64,000 nucleotides of DNA, taken from positions 682,001 through 746,000 of the forward strand of contig JANJXV010000151.1 in the NCBI GenBank assembly GCA_024803745.1, read 5' to 3'. Both the position numbers and the translations under genes were made by a program. Source of the DNA: Megascapheus bottae. Lineage: Eukaryota > Chordata > Mammalia > Rodentia > Geomyidae. This document shows positions 1-15,200 of the stretch, in pieces. The notes under the pieces are model-generated. The model saw nothing but the letters and a program-made list of their open reading frames with translations, was not told where the DNA came from and ran no database searches. The number at the start of each line of letters is the position of its first letter. Position 1 is the first letter of the stretch.

Positions 1-2683
1 TTCACACACCTCCATTCTATGACTTCACACACCTCATTTCTGAGTTGACACACCTCGATTCTGTGCTTTCACACACCTCCAATTTGACTTCACACACCCC
101 CATTCTATGACTTCACACACCCCATTGTGACTTCACACACTCCATTGTGAGTTCACACACCTCCATTCTGACTTCACACACTTCCATTCTATGGCTTCAC
201 ACAGCTGCATTCTGACTTCAGACACCTCCATTTGTGACTTCACACACCAAAATTTTGACATCAAACACCTTCATTCTGTGACTTCACACACCTCCATTCT
301 GTGACTTCACACACCTCCATTTTGACTTCACACACTTCCATTCTTTGACTTAACACACCTCCATTGTGAGTTCACACACCTCCATTCTGTGACTTCACAC
401 ACCACCATTGTTTGACTTTACAACCTATATTCTTGGACTTCACACACCTCCATTCCATGACTTCACACATCTACATTTTATGTGTTCACACACCTCCATT
501 TTGACTTCACACACCTCAATTCTATGACTTCACACACCTTCATTCTACTTCAGTAACATCCATTCTATGACTTCACACACCTCCATTCTATGACTTCACA
601 AACCTCCATTCTATGAATTCACACACCTCCATTCTGAGTTCACACACCTCAATTCCGTGACTTCACACACGTCAATTCTCACTTCACACACCTCCATTCT
701 ATGACTTCACACAATTCCATTCTATGACTTCACACACCTCCATTCTTTGACTTCACACACCTCCACTGTGAGTTCACACACCTCCATTCTGTGACTTCAC
801 ACACCTCCATTCTGTGACTTCTCACACCTCCATTCTGTGACTTCACACACCTCCATTCTATGATTTCTCACACCTCCATTCTATTAATTCACACACCTCC
901 ATTCTGTGACTTCACACAACTCCATTCTATGACTTCCCACACCTCCATTCTGTGACTTCACACACCTCCATTCTGAGTTCACAAACCTCCATTCTGTGAC
1001 TTAACGCACCTTCATTCTGTGACTTCACACACCTCCATTCTATGACTTCACACACCTCCATTCTATGAGTTCACACACGTCCATTCTATGACTTCACACA
1101 CCTCCAGTCTTTGACTTCACACCCCTCCATTCTGTGACTTCACACACCTCCATTCTATAACTTCACACACCTCCATTGTGACTTCCCACACTTCCAATCT
1201 GAGTTCACACACCTCCGTTCTGACTTCACACACCTCCATTCTATGACTTCACACACCTCCATTCTGTGACTTCACACACCTGAATTCTGTGACTTCACAC
1301 GCCTCCATTATGACTTCACACACCTACATTCTGTGACTTCACACACCTCCATTCTGACTTCACAGACCTCCAAAAAATGACTTCACACACCTCCATTCTG
1401 TGACTTCGCACACCTCCATTCTGACTTCACACAGCTCCATTATCTGACTTCCCACACCTCCATTCTATGATTTCACACACCTCCATTCTATGACTTCACA
1501 CACCTCCATTCTGAGTTCACACACCTCCACTCTGTGACTTAACACACCTCCATTCTGTGACTTCACACACCTCCATTCTGACTTCACAGAGCTCCATTCT
1601 ATGACTTCACACACCTCCATTCTGTGCCTTCACACACCTCCATTCTATGACTTAACACACCTTCATTCTTACTTAACAAACATCAATTCTATGACTTCAC
1701 ACACCTCCATTCTGTGACTTCACACACCTCCATTCTATGATTTCTCACACCTCCATTCTATTAATTCACACACCTCCATTCTGTGACTTCACACACCTCC
1801 ATTCTGAGTTCACAAACCTCCATTCTGTGACTTAACGCACCTTCATTCTGTGACTTCACACACCTCCATTCTATGACTTCACACACCTCCATTCTATGAC
1901 TTCACACACCTCCATTCTGTAACTTCACACACCTCCATTCTATGACTTCTCACACCTCCATTCTGTGACTTCACACACCTCCAATCTATGACCTCACATA
2001 CCTCCATTCTATGACTTTGCACACCTGCATTGTGACTTCACACACCTCCATTCTATGAGTTCACACACCTCCATTCTGACTTCACACACCTCCATTCTAT
2101 GACTTCACACACCTCCATTCTGACTTCACACACCTCCATTCTATGACTTCACACAACTTCATCTAACTTCACACACCTCCATTCCATGACTTCACACACG
2201 TCCATTCGATGACTTCACACACCTCCATTCTTTGACTGCATGCACCTCCATTCTATGAGTTCACACACCTCCATTCTGTGACTTCACACACCTTTATTGT
2301 TTGACTTCACACACCTCCATTCTTTGACTTCACACACCTCCATTCCATGACTTCACACACCTCCATTCTATGAGTTCACAAACCTCCATTCTATGATTCA
2401 CACACCTCCATTTTGACTTCACACACCTCCATTCTTTGACTTCATACACCTTCGTTCTCACTTCAGAAACATCCATTCTATGACTTCAGGCACCTCCATT
2501 CTATGACTTCACAAACCTCCGTTCTGTGACCACACACCTCCATTCTGAGTTCCCACACCTCCATTCTGTGACTTCACCCACCTCCATCCTGACTTCACAC
2601 ACCTCCATTCTGACTTCACAAACCTCAATTCTTTGACTTCACACACCTCCATTCTATGATTTCACAGTCTTCCATTCTATGAA
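1..2683 (+). repeat. Higher-order repeat A, copy 1 (long form)
   Basis: The landmark CCTCATTTCTG lies at 32 and recurs at 2715, so this copy spans about 2683 bp; its true start may lie before the window. It carries TATATTCTTGGA at 426 in the subtype preceded by TTTACAACC, and TTGACTGCATGCACC near 2234. Relative to copy 2 it has 877 extra bp, between the two TGATTTCTCACA landmarks at 861 and 1738. One monomer near 150 reads CATTGTGAG where copy 2 has CATTCTATGAG, a 2 bp difference that explains the 2683 versus 2685 offsets. No genes are present. Confidence 0.85.
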
Positions 2684-4491
2684 TTCACACACCTCCATTC
2701 TATGACTTCACACACCTCATTTCTGAGTTGACACACCTCGATTCTGTGCTTTCACACACCTCCAATTTGACTTCACACACCCCCATTCTATGACTTCACA
2801 CACCCCATTGTGACTTCACACACTCCATTCTATGAGTTCACACACCTCCATTCTGACTTCACACACTTCCATTCTATGGGTTCACACAGCTGCATTCTGA
2901 CTTCAGACACCTCCATTTGTGACTTCACACACCAAAATTTTGACATCAAACACCTTCATTCTGTGACTTCACACACCTCCATTCTGTGACTTCACACACC
3001 TCCATTTTGACTTCACACACTTCCATTCTTTGACTTAACACACCTCCATTGTGAGTTCACACACCTCCATTCTGTGACTTCACACACCACCATTGTTTGA
3101 CTTTACAACCTATATTCTTGGACTTCACACACCTCCATTCCATGACTTCACACATCTACATTTTATGTGTTCACACACCTCCATTTTGACTTCACACACC
3201 TCAATTCTATGACTTCACACACCTTCATTCTACTTCAGAAACATCCATTCTATGACTTCACACACCTCCATTCTATGACTTCACAAACCTCCATTCTATG
3301 ACTTCACACACCTCCATTCTGAGTTCACACAACTCAATTCCGTGACTTCACACACGTCAAATCTCACTTCACACACCTCCATTCTATGACTTCACACAAT
3401 TCCATTCCATGACTTCACACACCTCCATTCTTTGACTTCACACACCTCCACTGTGAGTTCACACACCTCCATTCTGTGACTTCACACACCTCCATTCTGT
3501 GACTTCTCACACCTCCATTCTGTGACTTCACACACCTCCATTCTATGATTTCTCACACCTCCATTCTATTAATTCACACACCTCCATTCTGTGACTTCAC
3601 ACACCTCCATTCTGAGTTCACAAACCTCCATTCTGTGACTTAACGCACCTTCATTCTGTGACTTCACACACCTCCATTCTATGACTTCACACACCTCCAT
3701 TCTATGACTTCACACACCTCCATTCTGTGACTTCACACACCTCCATTCTATGACTTCACACACCTCCATTCTGTGACTTCACACACCTCCAATCTATGAC
3801 CTCACATACCTCCATTCTATGACTTCGCACACCTGCATTGTGACTTCACACACCTCCATTCTATGAGTTCACACACCTCCATTCTGACTTCACACACCTC
3901 CATTCTATGACTTCACACACCTCCATTCTGACTTCACACACCTCCATTCTATGACTTCACACAACTTCATCTAACTTCACACACCTCCATTCCATGACTT
4001 CACACACGTCCCTTCGATGACTTCACACACCTCCATTCTTTGACTGCATGCACCTCCATTCTATGAGTTCACACACCTCCATTCTGTGACTTCACACACC
4101 TTTATTGTTTGACTTCACACACCTCCATTCTTTGACTTCACACACCTCCATTCCATGACTTCACACACCTCCATTCTATGAGTTCACAAACCTCCATTCT
4201 ATGATTCACACACCTCCATTTTGACTTCACACACCTCCATTCTTTGACTTCATACACCTTCGTTCTCACTTCAAAAACATCCATTCTATGACTTCAGGCA
4301 CCTCCATTCTATGACTTCACAAACCTCCGTTCTGTGACCACACACCTCCATTCTGAATTCCTACACCTCCATTCTGTGACTTCACCCACCTCCATCCTGA
4401 CTTCACACACCTCCATTCTGACTTCACAAACCTCAATTCTTTGACTTCACACACCTCCATTCTATGATTTCACAGTCTTTCATTCTATGAA
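2684..4491 (+). repeat. Higher-order repeat A, copy 2 (short, 1808 bp)
   Basis: This block starts in the same phase as position 1 and ends where the landmark recurs at 4523. It follows copy 1 closely, with TATATTCTTGGA at 3111 and TGATTTCTCACA at 3546, both 435 bp apart as in copy 1. It then lacks the 877 bp held in copy 1 and rejoins it at the monomer run starting TTCTGAGTTCACAAACC (3610 here, 1802 in copy 1). The later TTGACTGCATGCACC landmark is near 4042. It is best explained as an internally deleted copy. Confidence 0.85.
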
Positions 4492-7400
4492 TTCACACAC
4501 CTCCATTCTATGACTTCACACACCTCATTTCTGAGTTGACACACCTCGATTCTGTGCTTTCACACACCTCCAATTTGACTTCACACACCCCCATTCTATG
4601 ACTTCACACACCCCATTGTGACTTCACACACTCCATTCTATGAGTTCACACACCTCCATTCTGACTTCACACACTTCCATTCTATGGCTTCACACAGCTG
4701 CATTCTGACTTCAGACACCTCCATTTGTGACTTCACACACCAAAATTTTGACTTCAAACACCTTCATTCTGTGACTTCACACACCTCCATTCTGTGACTT
4801 CACACACCTCCATTTTGACTTCACACACTTCCATTCTTTGACTTAACACACCTCCATTGTGAGTTCACACACCTCCATTCTGTGACTTCACACACCACCA
4901 TTGTTTGACTTTACAACCTATATTCTTGGACGTCACACACCTCCATTCCATGACTTCACACATCTACATTTTATGTGTTCACACACCTCCATTTTGACTT
5001 CACACACCTCAATTCTATGACTTCACACACCTTCATTCTACTTCAGAAACATCCATTCTATGACTTCACACACCTCCATTCTATGACTTCACAAACCTCC
5101 ATTCTATGACTTCACACACCTCCATTCTGAGTTCACACAACTCAATTCCGTGACTTCACACACGTCAATTCTCACTTCACACACCTCCATTCTATGACTT
5201 CACACAATTCCATTCTATGACTTCACACACCTCCATTCTTTGACTTCACACACCTCCACTGTGAGTTCACACACCTCCATTCTGTGACTTCACACACCTC
5301 CATTCTGTGACTTCTCACACCTCCATTCTGTGACTTCACACACCTCCATTCTATGATTTCTCACACCTCCATTCTATTAATTCACACACCTCCATTCTGT
5401 GACTTCACACACCTCCATTCTGAGTTCACAAACCTCCATTCTGTGACTTAACGCACCTTCATTCTGTGACTTCACACACCTCCATTCTATGACTTCACAC
5501 ACCTCCATTCTATGAGTTCACACACGTCCATTCTATGACTTCACACACCTCCAGTCTTTGACTTCACACTCCTCCATTCTGTGACTTCACACACCTTCAT
5601 TCTATAACTTCACACACCTCCATTGTGACTTCCCACACCTCCGATCTGAGTTCACACACCTCCGTTCTGACTTCACACACCTCCATTCTATGACTTCACA
5701 CACCTCCATTCTGTGACTTCGCACACCTCCATTCTGACTTCACACAGCTCCATTCTCTGACTTCCCACACCTCCATTCTATGATTTCACACACCTCCATT
5801 CTATGACTTCACACACCTCCATTCTGAGTTCACACACCTCCACTCTGTGACTTAACACACCTCCATTCTGTGACTTCACACACATCCATTCTGACTTCAC
5901 AGAGATCCACTCTATGACTTCACACACCTCAATTCTGTGCCTTCACACACCTCCATTCTATGACTTAACACACCTGCATTCTTACTTAACAAACATCCAT
6001 TCTATGACTTCACACACCTCCATTCTATGACTACACACACCTCCATTCTATGACTTCACACACCTCCATTCTGTGACTTCACACACCTCAATTCTGTGAC
6101 TTCACACACCTCCATTATGACTTCACACACATCCGTTCTCTGACTTCACACACCTCCATTCTATGACTTCACACACCTCCATTCTGTGACTTCACACACC
6201 TCCAATCTGACTTCACACAGCTCCATTCTATGACTTCACACACCTCCATTCTGTGACTTCACACACCTCCATTCTATGACTTCACACACCTCCATTGTGA
6301 GTTCACACACCTCCATTCTGACTTCACACACCTCAATTCTGTGACTTCACACACCTCCATTCCATGAGTTCACACACCTCCATTCTATGAGTTCACACAC
6401 CACCATTTTGACTTCACACATCTCCGTTCTATGACTTCACACACCTTCATTCTTACTTCAGCAACATCCATTCTATGACTTCACACACCTCCATTCTGTG
6501 ACTTCACACACCTCCTTTCTGAGTTGACACACCTCCATTCTATGACTTCACACACCTCCAATTTCACTTCACACACCTCCATTCTATGACTTCACACACC
6601 TCCATTCTGTGACTTCAAAAACCTCCATTCTATGACTTCACACACCTCCATTGTGACTTCACACACCATCATTCTATGAGTTCACACACCGCCATTCTGA
6701 GTTCACTCACCTCTATTCTATGACTTCACACAGCTCCATTCTGACTACACACAGCTCCATTCTATCACTTCGCACACATCTATTCTGACTTCACACACCT
6801 CCATTCTGTGACTTCACACACCTCCATTCTATGACTTCACACACCTCCATTCTATGACTTCACACACCCCCATTGTGTGACTTCAAACACCTCCATTCTA
6901 TGACTTCACACACCTCCATTCAGTGACTTCACACACCTCCATTATGAGTTCACACACCTCCATTTTGTGATTTCACACACCTCCATTCTCTGACTTTACA
7001 CACCTCCATTCTATGACTTCACACACATAAATTCTATGACTTCACACGCCTCCATTCTATGACTTCACACACCTCCATTCTGTGACTTCACTCACCTGCA
7101 TTCTATGACTTCACACACCTCCATTCTGTGACTTCACACACCTCCATTCTATGACCTCACACACCTCCATTCTATGACTTTGCACACCTGCATTGTGACT
7201 TCTCACACCTCCATTCTATGAGTTCACACACCTCCATTCTGACTTCACACACCTCCATTCTATGACTTCACACACCTCCATTCTGTCTTCACACACCTCC
7301 ATTCTATGACTTCACACAACTTCATCTAACTTCACACACCTCCATTCCATGACTTCACACACGTCCATTCGATGACTTCACACACCTCCATTCTTTGACT

Positions 7401-7846
7401 GCATGCACCTCCATTCTATGAGTTCACACACCTCCATTCTGTGACTTCACACACCTTTATTTTTTGACTTCACAAACCTCCATTCTTTGACTTCACACAC
7501 CTCCATTCCATGACTTCACACACCTCCATTCTATGAGTTCACAAACCTCCATTCTATGATTCACACACCTCCATTTTGACTTCACACACCTCCATTCTTT
7601 GACTTCATACACCTTCGTTCTCACTTCAGAAACATCCATTCTATGACTTCAGGCACCTCCATTCTATGACTTCACAAACCTCCGTTCTGTGACCACACAC
7701 CTCCATTCTGAGTTCCCACACCTCCATTCTGTGACTTCACCCACCTCCATCCTGACTTCACACACCTCCATTCTGACTTCACAAACCTCAATTCTTTGAC
7801 TTCACACACCTCCATTCTATGATTTCACAGTCTTCCATTCTATGAA
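4492..7846 (+). repeat. Higher-order repeat A, copy 3 (3355 bp)
   Basis: The landmarks at 4523 and 4919 match copies 1 and 2 in order and spacing, including the TTTACAACC subtype. After about 5500 it carries the run with CACACGTCC and CCAGTCTTTGAC that copy 1 has near 1078 but copy 2 lacks. It then extends into further monomers (about 5.9-7.1 kb) not found in copies 1 and 2. It ends with the same roughly 0.7 kb tail, with TTGACTGCATGCACC near 7397 and CACAGTCTTCC shortly before the next landmark at 7878. Confidence 0.8.
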
Positions 7847-10800
7847 TTCACACACCTCCATTCTATGACTTCACACACCTCATTTCTGAGTTGACACACC
7901 TCGATTCTGTGCTTTCACACACCTCCAATTTGACTTCACACACCCCCATTCTATGACTTCACACACCACCATTGTTTGACTTCACAACCTATATTCTTGG
8001 ACTTCACACACCTCCATTCCAAGACTTCACACATCTCCATTTTATGAGTTCACACACCTCCATTTTGACTTCACACACCTCCATTCTATGACTTCACACA
8101 CCTTCAATCTACTTCAGAAATATCCATTCTACGACTTCACACACCTCCATTCTATGACTTCACAAACCTCCATTCTGTGACTTCACACACCTCCATTCTG
8201 AGTTCACAAACCTCAATTCCGTGACTTCACACACCTCAATTCTCACTTCACACACCTCCATTCTATGACTTCACACAATTCCATTCTATGACTTCACACA
8301 CCTCCATTCTTTGACTTCACACACCTCCATTGTGAGTTCACACACCTCCATTCTGTGACTTCACACACCTCCATTCTGTGACTTCACACACCTCCATTCT
8401 GTGACTTCACACACCTCCATTCTATGATTTCTCACACCTCCATTCTATTAATTCACACACCTCCATTCTGTGACTTCAAACAACACCATTCTATGACTTC
8501 CCACACCTCCATTCTGTGAATTCACACACCTCCATTCTGAGTTCACAAACCTCCATTATGTGACTTAACGCACCTTCATTCTGTGACTTCACACACCTCC
8601 ATTCTACGACTTCACACACCTCCATTCTATGAGTTCACACACGTCCATTCTATGACTAAACACACCTCCAGTCTTTGACTTCACACCCCTCCATTCTGTG
8701 ACTTCACACACCTCCATTCTATAACTTCACACACCTCCATTATGACTTCCCACACCTCCAATCTGAGTTCACACACCTCCGTTCTGACTTCACACACCTC
8801 CATTCTATCACTTCACACACCTCCATTCTGTGACTTCACACACCTGAATTCTGTGAATTCACACGCCTCCATTATGACTTCACACACCTATATTCTGTGA
8901 CTTCACACACCTCCATTCTGAGTTCACACACCTCCATTCTGTGACTTCACACACCTCCATTCTGACTTCACAGACCTCCATAAAATGACTTCACACACCT
9001 CCATTCTATGACTTCACACACCTCCATTCTGACTTCACACAGCTCCATTCTCTGACTTCCCACACCTCCATTCTATGATTTCACACACCTCCAGTCTATG
9101 ACTTCACACACCTCCATTCTGAGTTCAAACACCTCCGTTCTTTGACTTAACACACCTCCATTCTGTGACTTCACACACCTCCATTTTGAGTTCGCACACC
9201 TCCATTCTGTGACTTAACACACCTCCTTTCTGACTTCACAGAGCTCCATTCTATGACTTCACACACCTCCATTCTGTGCCTTCACACACCTCCATTCTAT
9301 GACTTAACACACCTTCATTCTTACTTAACAAACATCCATTCTATGACTTCACACACCTCCATTCTATGACTTCACACACCTCCATTCTATGACTTCACAC
9401 ACCTCCATTCTGTGACTTCACACACCTCAATTCTGTGACTTCACACACCTCCATTATGACTTCACACACATCCATTCTATGACTTCACACACCTCCATTC
9501 TATGACTTCACACACCTCCATTGTGACTTCACACACCTCTATTCTATGAGTTCACACACCTCCATTCTGACTTCACACACCTCCATTCTATGACTTCACA
9601 CACCTCCATTCTGACTTCACACACCTCCATTCTATGACTTCACACAACTCCATTCTGACTTCACACACCTCCATTCTGTTACTTCACACACATCCATTAT
9701 ATGGCTTCCCACACCTCCATTCTGTGACTTCAAACACCTCCATTCTATGACTTCACACACCTCCATTCTGTGACTTCACACACCTACATTGTGACTTCAC
9801 AGACCTCCATTCTATGACTTCACCCACCTCCATTCTGTGACTTCACACACCTGCATTCTATGACCTCACACACCTCCATTCTATGACTTCGCACACCTGC
9901 ATTGTGACTTCACACACCTCCATTCTATGAGTTCACACACCTCCATTCAGACTTCACACACCTCCATTCTATGACTTCACACACCTCCATTCTGACTTCG
10001 CACAACTCCATTCTATGACTTCACACAACTCCATCTGACTTTACACACCTCCATTCCATGACTTCACACACCTACATTCGATGAATTCACACACCTCTAT
10101 TCTTTGTCTTCATGCACCTCCATTCTATGAGTTCACACACCTCAATTCTGTGACTTCACACACCTTTATTGTTTGACTTCACACACCTCCATTCTTTGAC
10201 TTCACACACCTACATTCCATGACTTAACACACCCACATTCTATGAGTTCACACACCTCCATTCTATGAGTTCACACACCTCCTTTCTGAGTTGACACACC
10301 TCCATTCTATGACTTCACACACCTCCAATCTGACTTCACACACCTCCATTTTATGACTTCACACACTTTCATTCTGTGACTTCAAAAACGTCCATTCTAT
10401 GACTTCACACACCTCCATTGTGACTTCACACACCATCATTCTATGAGTTCACACACCGCCATTCTGACATCACTCACCTCCATTCTATGACTTCACACAG
10501 CTCCATTCTGACTTCACACAGCTCCATTGTATGACTTCGCACACATCTACTCTGACTTCACACACCTCCATTCTGATTTCACACACCTCCATTCTCTGAC
10601 GTCAAACACCTCCATTCTGTGACTTCACACACCTCCATTCTATGACTTCAAACACCTCCATTCTATGACTTCACACACCCCCATTGTGTGACTTCACACA
10701 CCTCCATTCTATGACTTCACACACCTCCATTCTGTGACTTCACACTCCTCCATTCTGAGTTCACACACCTCCATTTTGTGACTTCACACACCTCCATTCT

Positions 10801-11543
10801 ATGACTTCTCACACTTCCATTCTGTGACTTCACACACCTGCATTCTATGACCTCACACAACTCCATTCTATGACTTCGCACACCTGCATTGTGACTTCAC
10901 ACACCTCCATTTTATGAGTTCACACACCTCCATTCTGACTTCACACCCCTCCATTCTATGACTTCACACACCTCCATTCTGACTTCACATACCTCCATTC
11001 TATGACTTCACACAACTCCATCTGACTTCACACACCTCCATTCCATGACTTCACACACCTGCATTCGATTAATTCACACAGCTCCATTCTTTGACTGCAT
11101 GCACCTCCATTCTATGAGTTCACACACCTCCATTCTGTGACTTCACACACCTTTATTGTTTGACTTCACACACCTCCATTCTTTGACTTCACACACTTCC
11201 ATTCCATGACTTCACACACCTCCATTCTATGAGTACACACACCTCCATTCTATGAGTTCACACACCTCCATTTTGACTTCACACACCTCCATTCTTTGAC
11301 TTCATACACCTTCATTCTCACTTCAGAAACATCCATTCTATGACTTCACGCACCTACATTCTATGACTTCACAAACCTCCGTTCTGTGACCACACACCTC
11401 CATTCTGAGTTCCCACACCTCCATTCTGTGACTTCACCCACCTCCATCCTGACTTCACACACCTCCATTCTGACTTCACAAACCTCAATTCTTTGACTTC
11501 ACACACCTCCATTCTATGATTTCACAGTCTTCCATTCTATGAA
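7847..11543 (+). repeat. Higher-order repeat A, copy 4 (3697 bp)
   Basis: CCTCATTTCTG at 7878 is followed only 112 bp later by TATATTCTTGGA at 7990. In copies 1-3 the gap is about 394-396 bp, so 284 bp are missing after the CCCCCATTCTATG monomer. The TATATTCTTGGA subtype changes here from TTTACAACC to TTCACAACC. The block contains a CTCCATAAAATGAC monomer near 8970 and ends with the same tail as copies 1-3. The next copy repeats it at an offset of 3697 bp. Confidence 0.85.
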
Positions 11544-12225
11544 TTCACACACCTCCATTCTATGACTTCACACACCTCATTTCTGAGTTGACACACCTCG
11601 ATTCTGTGCTTTCACACACCTCCAATTTGACTTCACACACCCCCATTCTATGACTTCACACACCACCATTGTTTGACTTCACAACCTATATTCTTGGACT
11701 TCACACACCTCCATTCCAAGACTTCACACATCTCCATTTTATGAGTTCACACACCTCCATTTTGACTTCACACACCTCCATTCTATGACTTCACACACCT
11801 TCAATCTACTTCAGAAATATCCATTCTACGACTTCACACACCTCCATTCTATGACTTCACAAACCTCCATTCTGTGACTTCACACACCTCCATTCTGAGT
11901 TCACAAACCTCAATTCCGTGACTTCACACACCTCAATTCTCACTTCACACACCTCCATTCTATGACTTCACACAATTCCATTCTATGACTTCACACACCT
12001 CCATTCTTTGACTTCACACACCTCCATTGTGAGTTCACACACCTCCATTCTGTGACTTCACACACCTCCATTCTGTGACTTCACACACCTCCATTCTGTG
12101 ACTTCACACACCTCCATTCTATGATTTCTCACACCTCCATTCTATTAATTCACACACCTCCATTCTGTGACTTCAAACAACACCATTCTATGACTTCCCA
12201 CACCTCCATTCTGTGACTTCACACA
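11544..12225 (+). repeat. Higher-order repeat A, copy 5, truncated
   Basis: This stretch repeats 7847-8520 at an offset of exactly 3697 bp, with TATATTCTTGGA at 11687 against 7990, and carries the same 284 bp gap. Near 12,207-12,226 it stops following copy 4 and switches to a new CCTCATTTCTG-containing monomer run. The break falls inside canonical monomers shared by both sides, so the exact base cannot be set. Confidence 0.8.
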
Positions 12226-15200
12226 CCTCATTTCTGCGTTGACACACCTCCATTCTGTGATTTCACACACCTCCAATTTGATTCACACACCCCCATTCTA
12301 TGACTTCACACACCCCCATTGTGACTTCACACACTCCATTCAATGAGTTCACACACCTCCATTCTGACTTCACACACCTCCATTCTATGGCTTCACACAG
12401 CTGCATTCAGACTTCACACACCTTCATTCTGTGACTTCACACACCTCCATTTTGACTTCACACACTTCCATTCTTTGACTTAACACACCTGCATTCTGTG
12501 ACTTCACACACCACCATTGTTTGACTTCACACACCTATATTCTTGGACTTCACACACCTCCATTCAATGACTTCACAAATCTCCATTTTATGAGTTCACA
12601 CACCTCCATTTTGACTTCACACACCTCCATTCTATGACTTCACACACCTTCATTCTACTTCAGAAACATCCATTCTATGACTTCACACACCTCCATTCTA
12701 TGACTTCACACACCTCCATTCTGTGACTTCACACACCTGCATTCTAAGTTCACACACCTCAATTCCGTGAGTTCACACACCTCAATTCTCACTTCACACA
12801 CCTCCATTCTATGACTTCACACAATTCCATTCTATGACTTCACACACCTCCATTCTTTGACTTCACACACCTCCATTGTGTGTTCACACACCTCCATTCT
12901 GTGAGTTCACACACCTCCATTCTGTGACTTCACACACCTCCATTCTGTGACTTCACACACCTCCATTCTATGATTTCTCACACTTCCATTCTATTAATTC
13001 ACACACCTCCATTCTGGGACTTCACACACCTCCAATCTGAGTTCACAAACCTCCATTCTGTGACTTAACGCACCTTCATTCTGTGACTTCACACACCTCC
13101 AATCTATGAGTTCACACACCTCCATTCTATGACTTCACACACTTCCAGTCTTGGACTTCACACCCCTCCATTCTGTGACTTCACAAACCTCCATTCTATA
13201 GCTTCACAAACCTCCATTGTGACTTCCCACACCTCCAATCTGAGTTCACACACCTCCGTTCTGACTTCACACACTTCCATTCTATGACTTCACACACCTC
13301 TGTTCTGTGACTTCACACACCTCAATTCTGTGACTTCACACGCCTCCATTATGACTTCACAGACCTCCATTCTATGAGTTTACACACCTCCAATCTATGA
13401 CTTCACACACCTAGATTCTGTGACTTCACACACCTCCATTCTGAGTTCACACACCTCCACTCTGTGACTTAACACACCTCCATTCTGTGACTTCACACAC
13501 CTCCATTCTGAGTTTAAACACCTCCATTCTGTGACTTCACACACGTCCATTCTGACTTCACACAGCTCCATTCTATGACTTCACACACGTCCATTCTGTC
13601 CCCTCACACACCTCCATTCTATGACTTAACACACCTGCATTCTTACTTAACAAACATCCATTCTATGACTTCACACACCTCCATTCTATGACTTCACACA
13701 CCTCCATTCTATGACTTCACACACCTCCATTCTGTGACTTCACACACCTCAATTCTGTGACTTCACACAGCTCCATTATGACTTCACACACATCCATTCT
13801 ATGACTTCACACAGCTCCATTCTATGACTTCACACACCTCCATTCTGTGACTTCACACACCTCCATTCTGAGTTCACACACCTCCATTCTGTGACTTCAC
13901 ACACCTCCAATCTGACTTCACACAGCTCCATTCTATGACTTCACACACCTCCATTCTGTGACTTCACACACCTCCATTCTATGACTTCACACACCTCCAT
14001 TGTGACTTCACACACCTCCATTCTATGAGTTCACACACCTCCATTCTGACTTCACACACCTCCATTCTATGACTTCACACACCTCCATTCTGACTTCACA
14101 CACCTCCATTCTATGACTTCACACAACTACATTCTGACTTCACACACCTCCATTCTGTGACTTCACACACCTCCATTATATGACTTCACACACCTCCATT
14201 CTGTGATTTCACACACCTCCATTCTATGACTTCACACACCTCCATTCTGTGACTTCACACCCGTACATTGTGACTTCACAGACCTCCATTCTATGAGTTC
14301 ACACAAATGCATTGTGAATTCACACACCTCAATTCTGTGACTTCACACACCTCCATTCCATGAGTTCACACACCTCCATTCTATGAGATCACACACCACC
14401 ATTTTGACTTCACACACCTCCATTCTATGACTTCACACACCTCCATTCTGTGACTTCACACACCTCCATTCTGAGTTCACAAACCTCCATTTTATGCCTT
14501 CACACACTTCCATTCTGTGACTTCAAAAACCTCCATTCTATGACTTCACACACCTCCATTGTGACTTCACACAGCATCATTCTTTGAGTTCACACACCGC
14601 CATTCTGACTTCACTCATCTCCATTCTATGACTTCACACATCTCCATTCTGTCTTCACACAGCTCCATTCTATGACTTCGCACACATCTTTTCTGACTTC
14701 ACACACCTCCGTTCTGTGACTTCACACACCTCCATTCTGATTTCACACACCTCCATTCTCTGACGTCAAACACCCCCATTCTGTGACTTCACACACCTCC
14801 ATTCTATGACTTCACACACCTCCATTCTATGACTTCGCACACATCTATTCTGACTTCACACACCTCCATTCTGTGACTTCACACACCTCCATTCTATGAC
14901 TTCACACACCTCCATTCTATGACTTCACACACCCCCATTGTGTGACTTCACACACCTCCATTCTATGACTTCACACACCTCCATTCTGAGTTCACACACC
15001 ACCATTTTGTGATTTCACACACCTCCATTCTGTGACTTCACACACCTCCATTCTATGACTTCACACACCTCCATTCTGTGACTTCACATATCTGCATTCT
15101 GTGACCTCACACACCTCCATTCTATGACTTCGCCCACCTGCATTGTGACTTCACACACCTCCATTCTATGAGTTCACACACCTCCATTCTGAATTCACAC

